Shown: piece by piece, positions 22,701-34,618 of the stretch
How positions within the stretch are numbered: position 1 is the first letter of the stretch
Layout: every line of letters begins with the position of its first letter
NCBI GenBank assembly: GCA_020536535.1
Contig: JAHLWZ010000790.1
Location: forward strand, 1-64,000
Origin: Pelomyxa schiedti
Taxonomy: Eukaryota > Evosea > Pelobiontida > Pelomyxidae
Reading direction: 5' to 3'
Length of the DNA stretch: 64,000 nucleotides
The notes under the pieces: model-generated
What the model saw: only the letters and a program-made list of their open reading frames with translations
The model's database searches: none
Told to the model about the DNA's origin: nothing
Translations under genes and position numbers: made by a program

Positions 22701-25700
22701 CCAGCATCAGTACTAAGGATAGCACTTGTGAGTCCTTCGCGGAAAGGACCGAAACTCCAAGAGCGGAGAGTGGTGTGTAGACTCCCAATAAGTTTGTGCT
22801 CACCATCAGGATGATAGTTCCATACATGGATGGTAAAAAGGGTATCTATGCCTCGGACATCTTTTTCCCACTTCCTCAATTTTTAGGCAGATGTAAATGA
22901 AGAATACCGTCGACATTGAGAGAAAAGGAGTCCCATCTGGGTTGTCTACCGCCTTCCTTGGCAACTTCACTACGGTAAATTGTTATGGCTGTCTTGGAGC
23001 CAGGAGGAGACGCCTTGAGCTCAAAGAATGTGGGTCCTGGAAAAAGAAGGGATTATAAAGTGCAGATATACAAATATATTCAAACCTGTTAATAGAGGCA
23101 ACTTATCTGCAGATACAGAAATCTGGAAAGCTGCAGGTATTTCTCTCACTTGTGAAAATGAAAGAGGCGTAACTTCATCAACTGAGAATGCACCTTGATT
23201 CAGGCCGCCCTCCAGCAACTCCTGTTGGTAGGGGCCAAATGTCCATTCACTGTTTGTGTGAGCTAAAAAAAAAAAAAGATGTCAGGGATCCTACCGTAAA
23301 GTTGTTTGCAGGGAACCAATTCTGTCATGCCCTCCATCACGATCCTGTTGTCATAAGTCTTTGGGAAAGGGTACAAGTTGCATACCCAATCATAAACAAC
23401 AACAGTAAAGGGGGAATCGAGACCTCCCACCATAGAGACATTAAACTCAAAGTCATCCCAGACTGGTTCCAGACATTTCATCACAACATTAGAACGATGG
23501 AGGAGTATAGGCTTCTCTGCTCCAGGAGGAACTACAAATACCTCAAAAAACGGATCTAAGTGCGGTTAGGTAAAGAATGTGCATGATAGGTGGACCACCA
23601 GAGGAAAGAGACACATCTTTCCGGGGAAGTTTCAGTGCACTAGCTTTTATTCTGTATGCTGCAGGTGCTAATTTTATGAATTGTTGAGACAAGGGCATAA
23701 CAGAGTCAACGGAAAAAGCCCCTGATGACCTGAAATTCTTGTAAGGAACACAACTGGGGACTGGACAGTAGGGGTGTACTACATAATAGAAGATGTGCTT
23801 GTTCTGACCGAGAAAGAATATGGTGAGAAAAGCCATTCACGCATAATTGTTTGTGCTGTTCCAATGAGGTCATGTCCTCCATCTTTACTCATGTTATGTA
23901 AATCTCCTTCGAAAAGTAGAGAAAACCTTTATCCCAGTCATATATCGAAACTGTGAAAGGTGTGTCTAAATTTGTAATGTCACTTAAATTTAATGTGAAG
24001 GGTTTCCAGCAGGGGTTTAGGTTTCTCATGATGACTTCTGAGCGGTAAAGGGTTATTTTACTCTTTCCTGGCGGTTCTGCCTTAATCTCGAAGAAAGGAT
24101 CTGCATTAGAAGTTTAAACTCAGAGAAGAATTGGGAGGAAATACCTGAGGAGCCACTTATGTCTTTTCGATCAAGTTTCCTGGCACTTGGAGATATTTGA
24201 AAAGCTACTGGAAGAGGCCTTCGATACTGTGGAGCCTCAGCCGGAGGAATGAGGAAAACGCGATCGACAGAAAAAGCTCCTGAAGACTGGTATCCAATAC
24301 TGCGCAAGTTGAACATAACTCATATTTACCCTCAAATGATGAGTTACCAATTCTTGAGGTTGGGGTTAATTAGAGCTTGTTGATATGAGCCAAATGTCCA
24401 TTCACGGAAGGTTGTTTCAAGTTCTCCAATAAACTCATGGGCTCCATCTAGGACAAAATAAAATTTATGTGTACCAGTTTTTGATCTCACCTGCATCCCA
24501 ATCATATACACTAATCTTAAAGGGCGAGTCTACACCACCAATATCCTCAAGGAATAGTACAAACGGCTTCCAGTCTTTTTTGGTTTTTGTTTTGTTAGAG
24601 GGTTTTAGGGAGACTGACTGGAAGACCAGGGTTGAGATTCTTCATAATGACTTCACTTCTATAAAGTGTAATTGGGTGTGTGAAGCCTGGAGGTTGTCCT
24701 GAAACAACAAAAAAGGGGTCACTTTTGGAAATAGGGCCATCCATATTTGTCAGTTTTTGAGCAGAGGTTTTAACCTGCGAATCTTGGTATTTTTACATAA
24801 AAGGAAAACGAATGCCAAACCTCAACGGCAATAGGAACAATCTTTTTTTCAGCTGGCTCGTAGACTGGTGTAATGTCATCACAAGAGAAGGCACCTGAGC
24901 TGTCATAACCAGGCCTTATTGGGGTTTAAAAAACGCATCAAAGTAGGAAAAATGACTCACAAGCCCACTTTACTAGGGTTAATAAGGGCTGACCGGTATG
25001 GTCCAAAGCTGGAAGGAAGAATTACATTGAGTACAACTTAGAAAAGACGTACCACCACTCTCGCACAGTCATTGTGCAACGTCCAACCTAGGATGAAAAC
25101 TTAGAACAAGTACGCGGATATGTGCAAACCAAGTCATGTCCACCATCAGCATCCCAATCCTAAGTTCACATGAGAGAAGAGAGGGAAAAAAAAAGGAATA
25201 CCATGACTTCAATTTTAAAAGGTGAATCCAAGTCTAAAAAGACAACTAAGCCAAAAAAATAGAGAAAAGGCAAGGTAAACGAACCTCCAATTAAAGACAT
25301 ATCCAGAGTAAAATAGCCCCAAACAGGATTGTCAGCTTTCATAACCACTGGAGACCTGTACACAGTGATCTCTTTATCGTATCCCGGTGGAGTAGCCCTG
25401 ATAGTGAAGAAAGGATCTGAAAGGTTTACTTCAGTTCAGTTCAGTGCCGAGGAAAAGTTAACCAGAAGGTTTTGCCCCAGTTGGTCCAAAGTCGAGGCGG
25501 GCTATTTTGAAACCACTGGCATGAATACGATACGAAGGAGCATAAGTGGGTAGAGTAACATGTCCAATTGGTTCGACACGGTCGACTGAAAAGGAACCCA
25601 TGGAACTACTGTCCTTGTATAGAGCTTGTTGGTAACTCCCTGCCGATAGGATTAGGAACCAAATGATGAAATAGTAGAAACCAAAGCTCCATTCTCGGAG

Positions 25701-28700
25701 AGTTGTTAACAGTTCTCCAATTACCTGTTACCTAGTGAGTTGCATGCCACACCAACCTGCAACGTACATCGTGGCCACCATCCCGATCAAAATCGTAAAC
25801 TTGAATTCTAAAAGGAGCATCAATATCACCAATGGCTTCCACACTCAAGTCAAATGGATTCCACTGGGGAGCTAATTTTTTGTAAACCACTTCGGATCTA
25901 AGTTCTGTGAATGAAGCAGGTTTTTTGTGAGCTCATACCTATAAAGAGTAATTTCACCACGGAATCCAGGTGGTCTAGCTTTTATGACAAAGAATGGATC
26001 AGATGAAGCCAAAGGGCCATCCATCCGAGCAAGCTTTGCTGCACTACAAAATACTCGCAGTCCCGCAGGCGTTGGAGGTACATCAAGTGGAGCAATTGCT
26101 TCAGCACTTTCAACTCCAAAGCAGCCTTGACTACTTTGGTGATTACATATAGTGTGAAAGACAGCATAACTAACTTGTTTCCATCACGCTCAAGGCCCTG
26201 TTCATACCATGACCACTGTAAATCCCGCCAAACTATATTGAGCTTTCCAATTAAGTCATGTGTCCCATCTAAATATGACTTAGTAAAAAAGATATGACGG
26301 AAAGAAAAGAAAACCTTTATCCCAATCATAGACCTATTTTTGGATAAGTAAATATAGAAGAAAATTCTGTAGTACTTACAAGTACATCAATGGTGTCATA
26401 AGGATTTTTAAGAAGGGTAAGAGGCAGATAAAAGGAGTCCCATCGCGGTTTCTGTGTTTTTCTCAATACTTCAGAGCTGAAATGTTGTTATGGTTAAGAG
26501 AGATTGGAGAATGAGTAGAACCGGTAAATTGTTATTTCTTTCCCAACAGTAGGAGAGAATTTGCGAATCACAAAGAACGGGTCACAAGACATGGTGGAAA
26601 CATCCATTATTGGCAATTTCTTAGCGTAGCAAGTCATTCTACAATTATCAGCAAGTCTTCTCCCCACAGCTACTTCTTACCGTGTAGCGGGGGGAAGCGT
26701 GTCTGAAGGAAATGTCAGATCCAGCAGAGGAACAACTTTATCAATGTTGAAGGACCCGGCACTTTCTCCACTTGGTTTGTATATCCCAGAGGAGAACCAG
26801 CTGAATGTCAAATCTCGAGCAACCATGGAGAAAGAACCTGATGATGTTTTAGGTGTTTGACAAAAGTGGGAAAAAAGTACCCATCATATCATGGCTTCCA
26901 TCTGCATCCTTTTTTTTTGTTAGTCTGAAGAAGGATCTGAGAATGTGTACCCAGTCAAAGACTCTAAAGGATGCTTTTGTATCAAGACCGTAGTCTAACC
27001 TCAAAATGAAGGGTTCAAAAACAGGAGCAAGTGATTGCATTACAATCCCCGATTTGTATATTTTTAAATCACTTTGCCTCCCATCAATATTAGCTTGTAC
27101 CCAAACTTCGAAGAAGGCATCTTGCAACTGTTAGGAGCACTTTTCCTACAAGATTGCAACCTGTTTTCAGAAGTGGATTGTCCGCACGTTCCAGCTTGGA
27201 TATGCTTGTACTCAATTGTAATCCTTTCAGCCTGACCAACGCAGGTGCTTCACATGGAACAATGTCTTTAATTCCAAACGACCCATTCCTAAAATATTGT
27301 GCACAAGAAATAAGAAACAAGTAAAGTACGTTGAAGTTCCAGCTCTGATTGCTTCTTCAAACCAGCTCCATTGCAACTCACTAAGAGACACTGAAACTAT
27401 TCCAATGGAATCGTGGGTGCCATCTTTGTCATAATCAAAAACCTCTGTTCCTTATATTGGACACATTTTAAACGGTACTGGTTGTACCAATGATAAATGT
27501 ATCTTGAGGTGCAGTAAACATATCCAGGGGAACTATGCATTCAGCCCACGATGGAGAGAAAGTCTCCAGTAACAATCAGAATTAAGAATGAAAATTGTCA
27601 AGCAAATCAACCTTTGGGTAAACCTCACTACGATATAGGGTAACATTGTTCTTTTTCATCACAAAAAAGGGGTCTATTGACATGGTGGACACATCTTTGA
27701 TAGGTAGTTTTCGCGCATAACACTTCATCCTTTGCATGTAAGTGCATTCAAAATTTGAATACAAAGTTGCAGTACTTGAGAGCAGGTGGAACAGTTAATT
27801 TCACACGGTGGAGATCATCAATAATTGTGTATCCAGAAACAATAAAGCTGCCTGATGTCCCTCCACTTTTCTTAATTGCACTTGAAAACCAACTAAATGT
27901 GAATTCCCGTGGTGTACATGTAACTTGGCCATAGTATTCGTGATCCCCTACAGGGGTCAATAGAAAGGAACTAAGGCAAGGCAGTACCGTCTTTATTGTA
28001 GTCATACACTTGAATGGCAAGTTTAGCATCGAACCCTTTATCCAGTGGTATTTGGAATGGCTTAAACTCTGAAATTAACTTGAGATCAAGGATACTAGAA
28101 GTTTTTTACTTGGGTTGAGATTGCCCATTACCACTTCTGACTTGTACACTGGAGGCCAATCAGAACAAAATGCAACATAAATTAAATACCCTTTGACAAA
28201 CCCGTTGGGGTATCAACAGCAACAGTAAAGAACGCGTCTTATGTAGAGTTAAAGTAAGTAAAGGTAGTAATGGCTTGAGTACCACACGATCCAACTAAAC
28301 CAAGGGATCTTACAAGATTTTCACATCCACAGTTTATTTCTAGTGCCGAGGCGGATGCTAAGGCAGCTCGTTCCACCCCGGGCTAACGGCCAGTTAACAG
28401 TTGAAGTAAAGGGAATCATAAGTCACCTCCACACTGGCGACATGGAAAACCCCGTTAGAATCAGGAATATTGTATTTGACTACAAGAGATCCAGATGATG
28501 AACATTTCCTATCCATGGTGTTAGAGTTTTCATTAATACTGTATCTACCCACGATGCTGGAAGAAGTGGGTACTGAAAAGGCCCTGCAAGAAGTTCATTC
28601 AAGGTGGTAAAATACTTTCCAATGAGTCTGTGATCACCCTTCTTCTCCCAGTCCCACACTGACTAAAAATATAATTGATACATTCTTTTTTTAGGTAGTG

Positions 28701-31275
28701 AATAGTACCAGCTCAAAAGGTTCGTTGATGCCACCAATTTGGGCTATGTTTATGGTAAATGAATCCCAGTTGGGGCTATTGGTATTCACTAAGTGCTCTG
28801 AGCGATACAGCAAGAGGTTATCCCGTCTTACTTCAAAAAAAGGATCAGCACGCTCCTATTCTAATTATTAAAAAGAAAAAAAAAGGAAAGTAGATATCAA
28901 ACCAGAGACCCAGGAATGGACAATTTCTTCCCGGTTGCTTTGATCTGGAAAGCCACAGTGGAAGTATTATAAGGTGGTGTATAGGTAGTTTCAGCAACTA
29001 TTGAATCACATATAAAGTTCCCAACACTAGTTAAGCTAGTTACAGTTTATTTGGCTGCTGTGGGAATTACATGTTGGACCCAGCATAAATTGGGAAATTC
29101 AAATTTGGGAAGCGGCGCAGTGTCCATGTGTCAAAGGTAGTAGTGCCTATAAGGCTATGACTTCCATCAGCATCCCAGTCATACACATCAATCTGAGTGA
29201 GTAAGGAAGAAGTTACAGTAAAGTTGAAGTAACCATTAATAGTTCCCTTGCACTGCAATCCCATAAGGAAGAAGGCAAAGAAAACTGTGGCCAATCTGGA
29301 GAAGTTGTACTTTTGCACACTGGAGAGCGATAGATGGTTGCCAGACGAGTGGAAATTACAAAGAATGGATCTAATCAATGTTACCCATGAGTCCAATGCA
29401 ACAAGAAGAAACCTGGTCTCCGAGCAATCATGTCTCTCCGAAGACCAGAAGCACGGAATTTGAGAGAAAAAGAAACTGGGTCTGCTGCAAACATATTGTC
29501 CTGTGGTATTCCCACTTGACATGAAACAACAGTAAAATAACCAGAATTATTGTAACCAACATTTTTCCTAAAAACCACTGGTGAAAAATGCAGTTGTAAC
29601 TTCCATTCATACACTTTTCTATCAAGCCGTACAGGGTAGGGAAACCCAGGGAATTTTAATAAAGACAAAGTTGTATCAAAGTGACCGATTTCTTCCCAGT
29701 CTCCATCCAGGTCAAAATCATAGACTGTTATCCTTGTAGGGCTTTCCCATCCTATTAGGAATAATTAGGTTGCGTACTCAAATGCACTAACCTGTCATTC
29801 CAGGAATTTCTCTAATGTCAAGCGTAAAATCGTGCCAAGTGCAATCAAGAGATTTGCTTACAATCTCACTTTTATAAATTGTATACCCTGCCACATTTAT
29901 TGTAAAAAATGGGTCTGACTTCCCAAGAGGTCCATCTTTTTTATCAAGATGTTTAGCTGCACACCGGAATCTTGGAAAAATTAGATATTGGTGTGTCTGT
30001 GTCATACATACATGTAAGCAAGAGGCTCAGGCGGTATTGGTGCATTTTGTTGTTGTGCACTTACCACTTTCAACGTACTGTTTTTATGTGGCAGGCTGAG
30101 GGTTTTATTTTTTTCCAGTAAACTCCTCACCTAGTAATAGTCAGTTCACAACTCTTTTTGCAATGTGGAAATACCTCAAATGAAGTAAAACCCATGTAGT
30201 CATGACCACCATCCTTGTCCCACTAAGATACGTTAGTGAAATTTTAGGGTTGAGATAGAACATACATCAAAGCAATCAATCTTTAGTGCACCACCTGGGC
30301 CCCCTGACTGGTGTAGCCAGAGGCGGAATGGAGCCCAATCTTATGGTATCAAAAGTTCAGAAAAATGTTGACTTTGAAGGTGCAAAACCTGGATCTAAAG
30401 TTTGTCTAATAACCTCTGACCTGTGAAGCACCCGACCATAATCTGTTGATAACAGAAAGAACGGATCTGCAGGAAGAGTTAATTGGCAAATGAGGACAGG
30501 AAACTTACCACTTTTCCTGAAAGGTCCCATATCCATTTTTGGTAGTTTCCGACCACTTAGTTGCAAATCAATAGCGGTGTTAGTCTCGTTTCTTTGGGAG
30601 AGGGGACCCTTTCATCCATTTTGAGCTTGTTTTTCCACAAACAAACAAAAAATACCACTGAAGGGGTAGCATCAACTCTTCTTGTGTTTCCAATAACAGA
30701 GAGCCATTTTGACTTTGGTTCCCCCTATACATTTCCATACACTTAAAAACAAAAACAAAAACAAAAACAAAAAAGGTTCATAAATGCAATGATACATTCG
30801 CAGCGGCCAGGATCCTTGACCTTCCAGATACACAAACTTCGAAAGAATCCCAACGTAATCCAGTGCCGTTCCTCGGCTCAACAACCGACGCCGCCGAAAC
30901 GTCGAAAGCGTCGAACGGCGGCCTCCCCCCAACCGCCTCTGCCGTCTGCCCGTCGAACAACAGCAGTTGCATCGGCGCCTGCTGGCTCCCAATTGTGGGA
31001 GTCGCGCCGCCGCCCCCACCACCCGCGCCGATCTGCATCACCGCGCCGTAGCATCGCTTCCACCGCCTCGGGTTGGGCTCGCGCCTCGCCGCCGACGCCG
31101 ACAACGAGGACGCGGCGCCCAGCTTGGCCGCCGCGTCCACCAGCTTGGCCGCCGTCCGCGTGGCCGCCCCCGTGCGCCTCACCAGCAACGGCCCCTGCAC
31201 CACGATCGTTGGCGCCGGGCCCCCTGAAGTGGCCGTGGGCGTGGCAACCGCTGCTGCTGTGTCTCTGGTTGCCAT
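16703..31275 (-). CDS. Giant protein with a PH-like N-terminus and 25 tandem copine-type C2 domains
   Basis: One 14.6-kb minus-strand gene cut by dozens of short introns; the protein is estimated at about 4,000 residues. The GC-rich first exon from ATG 31275 encodes a basic/Ala-rich region and a PH-like fold (RRWKRCYGAVMQ, LLLFDGQ, WDSFEVCVSG). Then follow 25 C2 units of about 145 residues. Each reads DPFF-x-[IV], Y-R-S-E-V, L-N-P-x-W-x-P-F, G-[LV]-D-x-P-F-x-[IV]-x-V-x-D-W-D and D-G-x-H-D-L-I-G, then [ST]-[ST]-G-A-F-x-V and KL-x-[RK]-K-D, as in copine C2 domains. The DPFF equivalents fall near 30455, 29905, 29358, 28835, 28225, 27660, 27107, 26570, 25985, 25405, 24710, 24090, 23545, 23025, 22525, 21935, 21370, 20785, 20250, 19700, 19130, 18535, 18020, 17450 (degenerate) and 16951. 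No vWA domain, membrane helix or enzyme domain was seen. Calcium/phospholipid binding is inferred from the family. Confidence 0.85.
30745..30774. repeat. (AAAAAC)n microsatellite
   Basis: About five tandem copies of AAAAAC lie in what should be the first intron of the C2 giant, just 3' of its PH-encoding exon on the minus strand. Confidence 0.8.
30991..31000. other. TCCCACAATT word, copy 3 (reverse)
   Basis: Exact copy in the first exon of the 25xC2 gene, in coding orientation TCCCACAATT, about 275 nt after the ATG. Confidence 0.55.
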
Positions 31276-31491
31276 ACGACGTTTCGCCGGCTGCTTGGCG
31301 TATTATTCTTCTTTCTGTTTTTTTTGTTGTCTTCAAAAGGGATTTTAACCGTTGTCCTTCTATGAGACTTTCTCCTAACTTGCAGCGGTGGAAATGTGTG
31401 TGCCTCTGAAAATGGCTTTTTTTTTTTACGTTTAATACAAGAAACTAGTACTGCTCGTCACCACTTCCGCACTCAGCGATGGCATCACTGA

Positions 31492-33234
31492 TCAAGGAAA
31501 AAAGGGATGCTTTGGACAAGGGGGGATTTGGGGCATTTGGTGTGGAGTTGGTTGTGGAAGTTGTTGTTGTTATTGCTGTGGTTGATGTTGTTGCAAAAGC
31601 TGTTGTGTCAGTTTCTTGGTATGTTTGGTCACTAGGCTCGGCTGGTTCATTGACAAATTCATCAACTCCAAGCTCATCATCCTAGAACTGTGTTAAAGCC
31701 CAAGGAAAGAAAAGACCAAGCTTACATTTGCTGGTAGGTTCAAGTCCGTTTCCCCATTGTCCCCAGCAGATGCGGTTTCTTCGGGGATAGTGCTGAGAGT
31801 AATGTAAGTTCCAAGGCACTTCTGAGGGATAACCAACCTTTCGGAATCCAAACTAGAGTGTTTGGGAACTTCGAATTGAGTACCACCCACACTCTGATCT
31901 TCTATTTGTGCCGGTTGCTCTCTCTGGTGCTTATCAGTGCCAATTTGATCTTGAGACGGCCGCTTGGCTGGAGGAGACCGAGAATCGATGGAGTTTTGAG
32001 GAGGACGTTTGCTGGGTGTCCCGTTTTCTGCGTCTCCATTGCCTTTCAAAGCCATGATTTCCTTGAAAGAAAGAACATATCTAGTGCTATCCGATTTGGA
32101 GTCTGAAGCTGGAATATCGGTGGCAGAAACATGTCTTTCTAGAAGAGTGTTAAATAAAGAAGGAGAGAATAGGATTTACCGCTGGAAATTTCAGAGCTTG
32201 CGTTTATACTTGTAGTGTGGCTTTTCGACTGAAAGTAGTGAGTTCATTGAAAGGGACAGTAGTTCATACTTTTACAGATGCACCCGGAGCAGATGATGCC
32301 CAAGTTGCGGGTACTTTCTTCCGTAGGCCAGGTTTGTCTGCAGCCAAAGAAGGTTGTTGTTTTACTTGGCTCAAGCTGATTTTGCGCTTTAGGGGTTTCT
32401 GTTGAGCAGGAGCTTGCTGCTGTACATTCTGATCTTCAACTTGGGCCCAAGTCACGACTGCTTGGTGTTGTGCTGTAACCGGGCGAGGTACGGGCAAGTG
32501 TAATGTTTGCGATAAGGGTTTATCAGCAACGTCCTTTAATTTGGGTCTGGACACAACTGTACGCGCCGTGCGAATAGGTTTTGGTTGTGGTCGCGGATTC
32601 TCCTGGGGTGGAGGAGGAGAGGGTATTTGCTGTTGAGGTGTGAATTGTGATGCCGTATGTTGTGGAATTGGTTTAGGGGACTGTGCCTCTGCGTGTACCT
32701 CAGTCTGTGCCTCAGGCTGTTGTTGAGGCTGTGGCTGGGCTGCAGTCTGGGGAATGATTGTTTGTAGAAGCAATAGTGGATTATAATTAACAGAGGGCGA
32801 CAGGATAGAATCTGCTATGCAGCACGATGGACTGCGTGGGTGTAGAGCTGAGTGTTGTGATGTGGAAGATGCTAGTTGGTAAGTTTTTGTGTGATTTATT
32901 TTACATGTCATCAGATTTAGATTGTGTGAGAGAATAAACTGAGTGTGAGAGTACCTGGACGTTAGGGGTGGCAGCAGGCGGTGATGAATGCGAATAGGGA
33001 CAAGCACTGCCTTTATTGCAACCAATCGAAAAGTAGAAAGCGCATGGCCGAGTACTGAGAGGAGGTACTGTTGTAGTGGGTTGGTCAGCCTGCTTACGGA
33101 GGGTGAGATTGGTGGTAGAAAACAAAAAAACTAGGTACTTGAGCTTTCTGGGGATGCCGATAAGCACACGAGGGATTGGTGCAATGCCCAGATGTCCAAA
33201 ATTTGCACACAACAGGATTGGAGAAAGCTGGCAT
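31492..33234 (-). CDS. CCCH zinc-finger protein with two fingers
   Basis: ATG 33234 opens directly into a first CCCH finger (VVCKFWTSGHC, then CAYRHP). A 45-nt intron separates it from a second finger (PCAFYFSIGC, then CPYSHS). The spacing is Cx7Cx4-5Cx3H, as in RNA-binding CCCH fingers. The next exons are Gln/Pro-rich, followed by a basic stretch (KPLKRKISLSQVKQQ), a charged segment (SKRPPQNSIDSRSPPAKRPS) and an acidic, Thr-rich tail ending at TGA 31492-31494. The plan of N-terminal fingers followed by low-complexity sequence resembles ZC3H11A-type mRNA-export factors, but no diagnostic motif proves this. RNA binding in the nucleus is inferred from the fingers. Confidence 0.75.
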
Positions 33235-33570
33235 ACTGTGTCGATATTGACAATAATGACCCTGCACAGCACGTCAACGCGATACGAAGGGAAAAAAAAA
33301 AAAGAAAAAGAAAAAGAAATGCAAGCAAACCCGCGAACAACCACCAGCAAAAAAGTAACGGCAGTCCGTGAGACTCTTTTCTTGGTCACTGGACGCTACG
33401 GGTGGTGTCGTCATTTGCGGTTTCAGATGCACGCACCAAACAAATGGTTTTTTTTTAACCTTCTGATTTTGAAAAGATCTGGATAGATCTTCGCCCAGGC
33501 TTTTGAAGGGTGCGCAGTTGCACTCTTTCTTTTAGAAAATTAGCTCTTCTGTTTAACACACGGCCGTCAA
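33235..33570. other. Intergenic region, no gene seen
   Basis: The 336 bp upstream of the CCCH gene include A-rich and T-rich runs (33290-33315, 33450-33460). It should contain the CCCH promoter and the 3' UTR of the next minus-strand gene. Confidence 0.4.
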
Positions 33571-34245
33571 TCACGGGTTCTTCTGTGTTGGTGGGGCGGA
33601 GGGGGCCAGTCTGCCGGTCGTTCTCCTAACGTCGTTGTTTCCGTTGATGCCGTCATATCTTTGCAACTGCTTTTTTTTTCGCCCCTTGTGACGTGCAGCC
33701 CTGGCCTGCTGCCTGAATCTGAGCTGTTGCAGCCTGATGAGCCTACCCACTCTCTGCCCCTCGAGAAGCCGCGAGTTGGCCAGTCTGCCCTCTGGGGTGC
33801 TGTCCCTCCCGTGGGTCACGAATGACACGCCATCGCAGCACAGCGACCCTCCTAGCTTCTCCACCAACAGCTGTTTCACACACCCTCGTGGCCGACCACT
33901 ACACAAACTTCCTCTCATCGTCGCAACCAGGTAATCACCCTCCACAACCGCACTCGCAGTTCTCTCTTTTTCCTCCTGCTCCTCCTGTTTTCCCATCGTC
34001 GTCGCGGCGTCCCCGTCGATGTCGGTTGCCGTCGTGGTGGTGGCGGCGGTTGCGGCGCAACGGCCCTCTAGTCTCGCCCTCTTTGCAGCCGTTTCTTTAC
34101 ATCCAGTCCACAGTCTGTCACGTGCGGTCCTGTGCTTCGCTGCGGCGACGGCTTCAGCCGCCATCTCTCGTGGGGGCGCGGCCTTACCCACGAAATTGGC
34201 CGCTCGCAGGCGCTCCTCCGCCCCGGAACTGAACAGCGTCGCCAT
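33571..34245 (-). CDS. Unknown 224-aa Ala/Arg-rich protein
   Basis: A single GC-rich exon runs from ATG 34245 to TGA 33571-33573. The product is rich in Ala, Arg and Lys: an N-terminal stretch MATLFSSGAEERLRAANFVG, a helical Ala-rich part, a Thr run, and a strongly basic C-terminal third (RLIRLQQLRFRQQARAARHK) that looks like a nucleic-acid-binding or nucleolar tail. No known domain was found. The opposite strand is also open here, as is common in GC-rich DNA, so strand assignment rests on the better start codon and amino-acid composition. It is divergent from the sirtuin fusion gene. Confidence 0.45.
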   Translation of the reverse strand: MATLFSSGAEERLRAANFVGKAAPPREMAAEAVAAAKHRTARDRLWTGCKETAAKRARLEGRCAATAATTTTATDIDGDAATTMGKQEEQEEKERTASAVVEGDYLVATMRGSLCSGRPRGCVKQLLVEKLGGSLCCDGVSFVTHGRDSTPEGRLANSRLLEGQRVGRLIRLQQLRFRQQARAARHKGRKKKQLQRYDGINGNNDVRRTTGRLAPSAPPTQKNP

Positions 34246-34618
34246 GACCCAGTCCTCGAAAAGTCGAGTAGAATCTTCTCCGAATTTGTTTTGTTTTCGT
34301 TGTCGTGCTGCGTACTCAATGCGTTGTGTGGAATGAGAGAAACAGTATCCAGGTTGTCGCCAACACTTTTCTCTTTCGTAAGATCAAATGGATGTGCACA
34401 TATCACTCAGCCTGGAGGCGGACACAAAAAATCTCTGAGAGTTCCATCCTGGGATCAACTCCGCCTCGTACTTAGAACTCCTCGGGACGAGAATTCAGTC
34501 TAACAAATCATACTCCACTACTAGTTCTGCAACTGCCCAGGCTTGGCCCTCGGCTCACTCTCCTAACAATAAAAAAAAGCAAAGGCCCGGAAACTCCAAT
34601 CACCATCAAACAAAAAAA
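34246..34618. promoter_or_regulatory. Divergent intergenic region
   Basis: The 373 bp lie between the start of the Ala/Arg-rich gene (minus) and the start of the beta-helix/sirtuin gene (plus). Short open frames here have no recognisable product. Promoters for both genes are expected; no specific element is identified. Confidence 0.35.

Noticed and set aside
30789-31409. 206-codon plus-strand frame over the C2 gene first exon
   Set aside because: GC-rich DNA keeps all frames open; the minus frame carries the PH-like domain and joins the C2 exons.
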